In this document: positions 5,811 to 6,800 of the stretch, in pieces
Layout: every line of letters begins with the position of its first letter
How positions within the stretch are numbered: the first letter of the stretch is position 1
NCBI GenBank assembly: GCA_902836725.1
Contig: CADFRV010000138.1
Coordinates: 1-6,800 of the forward strand
Origin: Muribaculaceae bacterium
GTDB taxonomy: Bacteria; Bacteroidota; Bacteroidia; Bacteroidales; Muribaculaceae
Direction of reading: 5' to 3'
DNA length: 6,800 bases
Translations under genes and position numbers: made by a program
The notes under the pieces: generated by a model
Databases searched by the model: none
What the model was told of the DNA's origin: nothing
Seen by the model: only the letters and a program-made list of their open reading frames with translations

Positions 5811-6800
5811 AAAGAAAAGTTAGTCCTATTGCCTGGGTGCCGTCGGTGTACTTCGCCGCCGGCCTGCCTTTTGTGGTCCTGAACATGGTGGTAGTGCTCA
5901 TGTACAAGGGGCTCGATGTATCCAATGCCACAATCACATTCTGGACATCGCTCATCATGCTCCCCTGGACGCTTAAGCCGCTCTGGAGCCCCTTCATGGA
6001 GCTGTATAAGACAAAAAAATTCTATGTTGTCACCACCGAGCTGTTCACCGGCGTGATGTTCGGCCTTGTAGCACTGTCGCTCACAATGTCCGATTTCTTC
6101 GCTGCGTCAATCTGCGGTCTCGCACTGATTGCTTTCAGTGGCGCAACGCACGACATCGCCGGTGACGGCGTGTATATGAGCGAACTAACCAACTCGCAGC
6201 AGTCCAAATACATCGGCTGGCAGGGTGCGTTCTACAATATCGCCAAAATTGTCGGCACGGGCCTTCTCGTATGGCTCGCAGGAACAATGGGCGAAATTGG
6301 CATGGGTGTCAAAGGCTCGTGGATGACAGTGCTCGGCATCGTGGCAATGCTTATGGTCATGGCGTCGCTTTACAATGCATGGATAATTCCTTCCGCCGAG
6401 GCCGGTCATCAGAAAGCTTCTGCCGGAGAGGTCGCTTCCGAACTGAAAAGGGTGATACTCGATTTCTTCACCAAAAAATACATCTGGTACTATATCGCCT
6501 TTATTATCCTTTACCGCTTCGCCGAAGGCTTCGTTATTAAAATCGTGCCTATTTTCCTTAAAACGGGTGTTGCCGAAGGCGGCCTCGGCTTGTCTGACAA
6601 GGCTATCGGTCTCTACTATGGCACATTCGGCGCCGCCGCTTTCGTCATCGGCTCCATTCTCGGCGGTTACTTCATATCGCACTACGGCCTCAAGAAAACC
6701 CTCTTCTCCCTTGCACTGATTTTCAATATACCTTTTGCCGTCTACACCCTCCTCGCCATATATCAGCCCTCGGCCGAGTGGCTCATAGCGTCGGGCATCG
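5807..6800 (+). CDS. MFS transporter, AmpG-like (5' part)
   Basis: A polytopic inner-membrane transporter whose first 331 residues are visible; the frame is open at the right edge. About nine hydrophobic segments can be seen (roughly 8-31, 44-62, 72-92, 97-118, 140-160, 170-190, 225-250, 267-290 and 298-320), consistent with a 12-helix MFS protein. The N-terminal AGLPF, the LPWTLKPLWSPFME loop (52-65) and THDIAGDGVYM (114-124) resemble the AmpG/acetyl-CoA-transporter branch common in Bacteroidetes. Its ATG overlaps the GH92 stop as ATGA, so the two are very probably one operon with coupled translation. No Shine-Dalgarno is visible, in contrast to the PBP gene and typical of Bacteroidales. Next to a mannosidase, uptake of a released sugar or oligosaccharide is a reasonable inference; muropeptide transport as in AmpG is the other option. 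Confidence 0.88.
   Translation, partial: MKRKVSPIAWVPSVYFAAGLPFVVLNMVVVLMYKGLDVSNATITFWTSLIMLPWTLKPLWSPFMELYKTKKFYVVTTELFTGVMFGLVALSLTMSDFFAASICGLALIAFSGATHDIAGDGVYMSELTNSQQSKYIGWQGAFYNIAKIVGTGLLVWLAGTMGEIGMGVKGSWMTVLGIVAMLMVMASLYNAWIIPSAEAGHQKASAGEVASELKRVILDFFTKKYIWYYIAFIILYRFAEGFVIKIVPIFLKTGVAEGGLGLSDKAIGLYYGTFGAAAFVIGSILGGYFISHYGLKKTLFSLALIFNIPFAVYTLLAIYQPSAEWLIASGI

Noticed and set aside
3825..6800. Ordinary horizontal transfer of a Bacteroidales glycan locus into a clostridial genome
   Set aside because: No transposase, integrase, tRNA, attachment site or terminal repeat is visible at the break, and it lies inside a conserved gene at a short shared word. It cannot be fully excluded because the right end is outside the window.

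Overview
The window looks like two unrelated gut-bacterial genomes joined inside one open reading frame. Positions 1 to about 3835 read as a Gram-positive Lachnospiraceae-type Clostridia genome: A/T-leaning codons (GGA, AGA, AAA), a perfect AAGGAGG Shine-Dalgarno, an extended -10 promoter, and a class A penicillin-binding protein with a Gly/Ser/Asn/Thr-rich tail. From about 3835 to 6800 the sequence reads as a Bacteroidales genome (Bacteroides or Muribaculaceae-like): CCC, GGC, GCC, CTC and CGC/CGT codons, a GH92 alpha-mannosidase, and an AmpG-like MFS transporter without a visible Shine-Dalgarno. These taxon calls come from recognising the families and codon style, not from a database search.

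Layout. The 3' part of an amidohydrolase gene (2-466, +) converges on a penicillin-binding protein gene (549-3191, -). A bidirectional hairpin terminator sits between them. A 216-base A/T-rich divergent intergenic region (3192-3407) carries a promoter for each side. A yigZ/IMPACT-family gene then starts at 3408 (+). Near codon 140-146 it changes in frame into the body of a GH92 glycoside hydrolase, which ends at 5810. An MFS transporter gene overlaps that stop by four bases (ATGA) and runs off the window at 6800.

The fused 800-residue ORF is the striking object here. It could be presented as a new two-domain protein, but the evidence favours a chimeric join. YigZ loses its C-terminal domain, GH92 loses its signal peptide and first residues, base and codon usage change at the same place, and the crossing point is a 21-base stretch encoding IGTDYTG, a peptide that fits both families at that position. 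An assembly or template-switch chimera is the simplest reading; a real illegitimate recombination is possible but less likely.

Taken separately, the left half is ordinary housekeeping and cell-wall synthesis. The right half is a fragment of a glycan-use locus in which an exported mannosidase is translationally coupled to an inner-membrane transporter. I see no previously undescribed system that survives this explanation.
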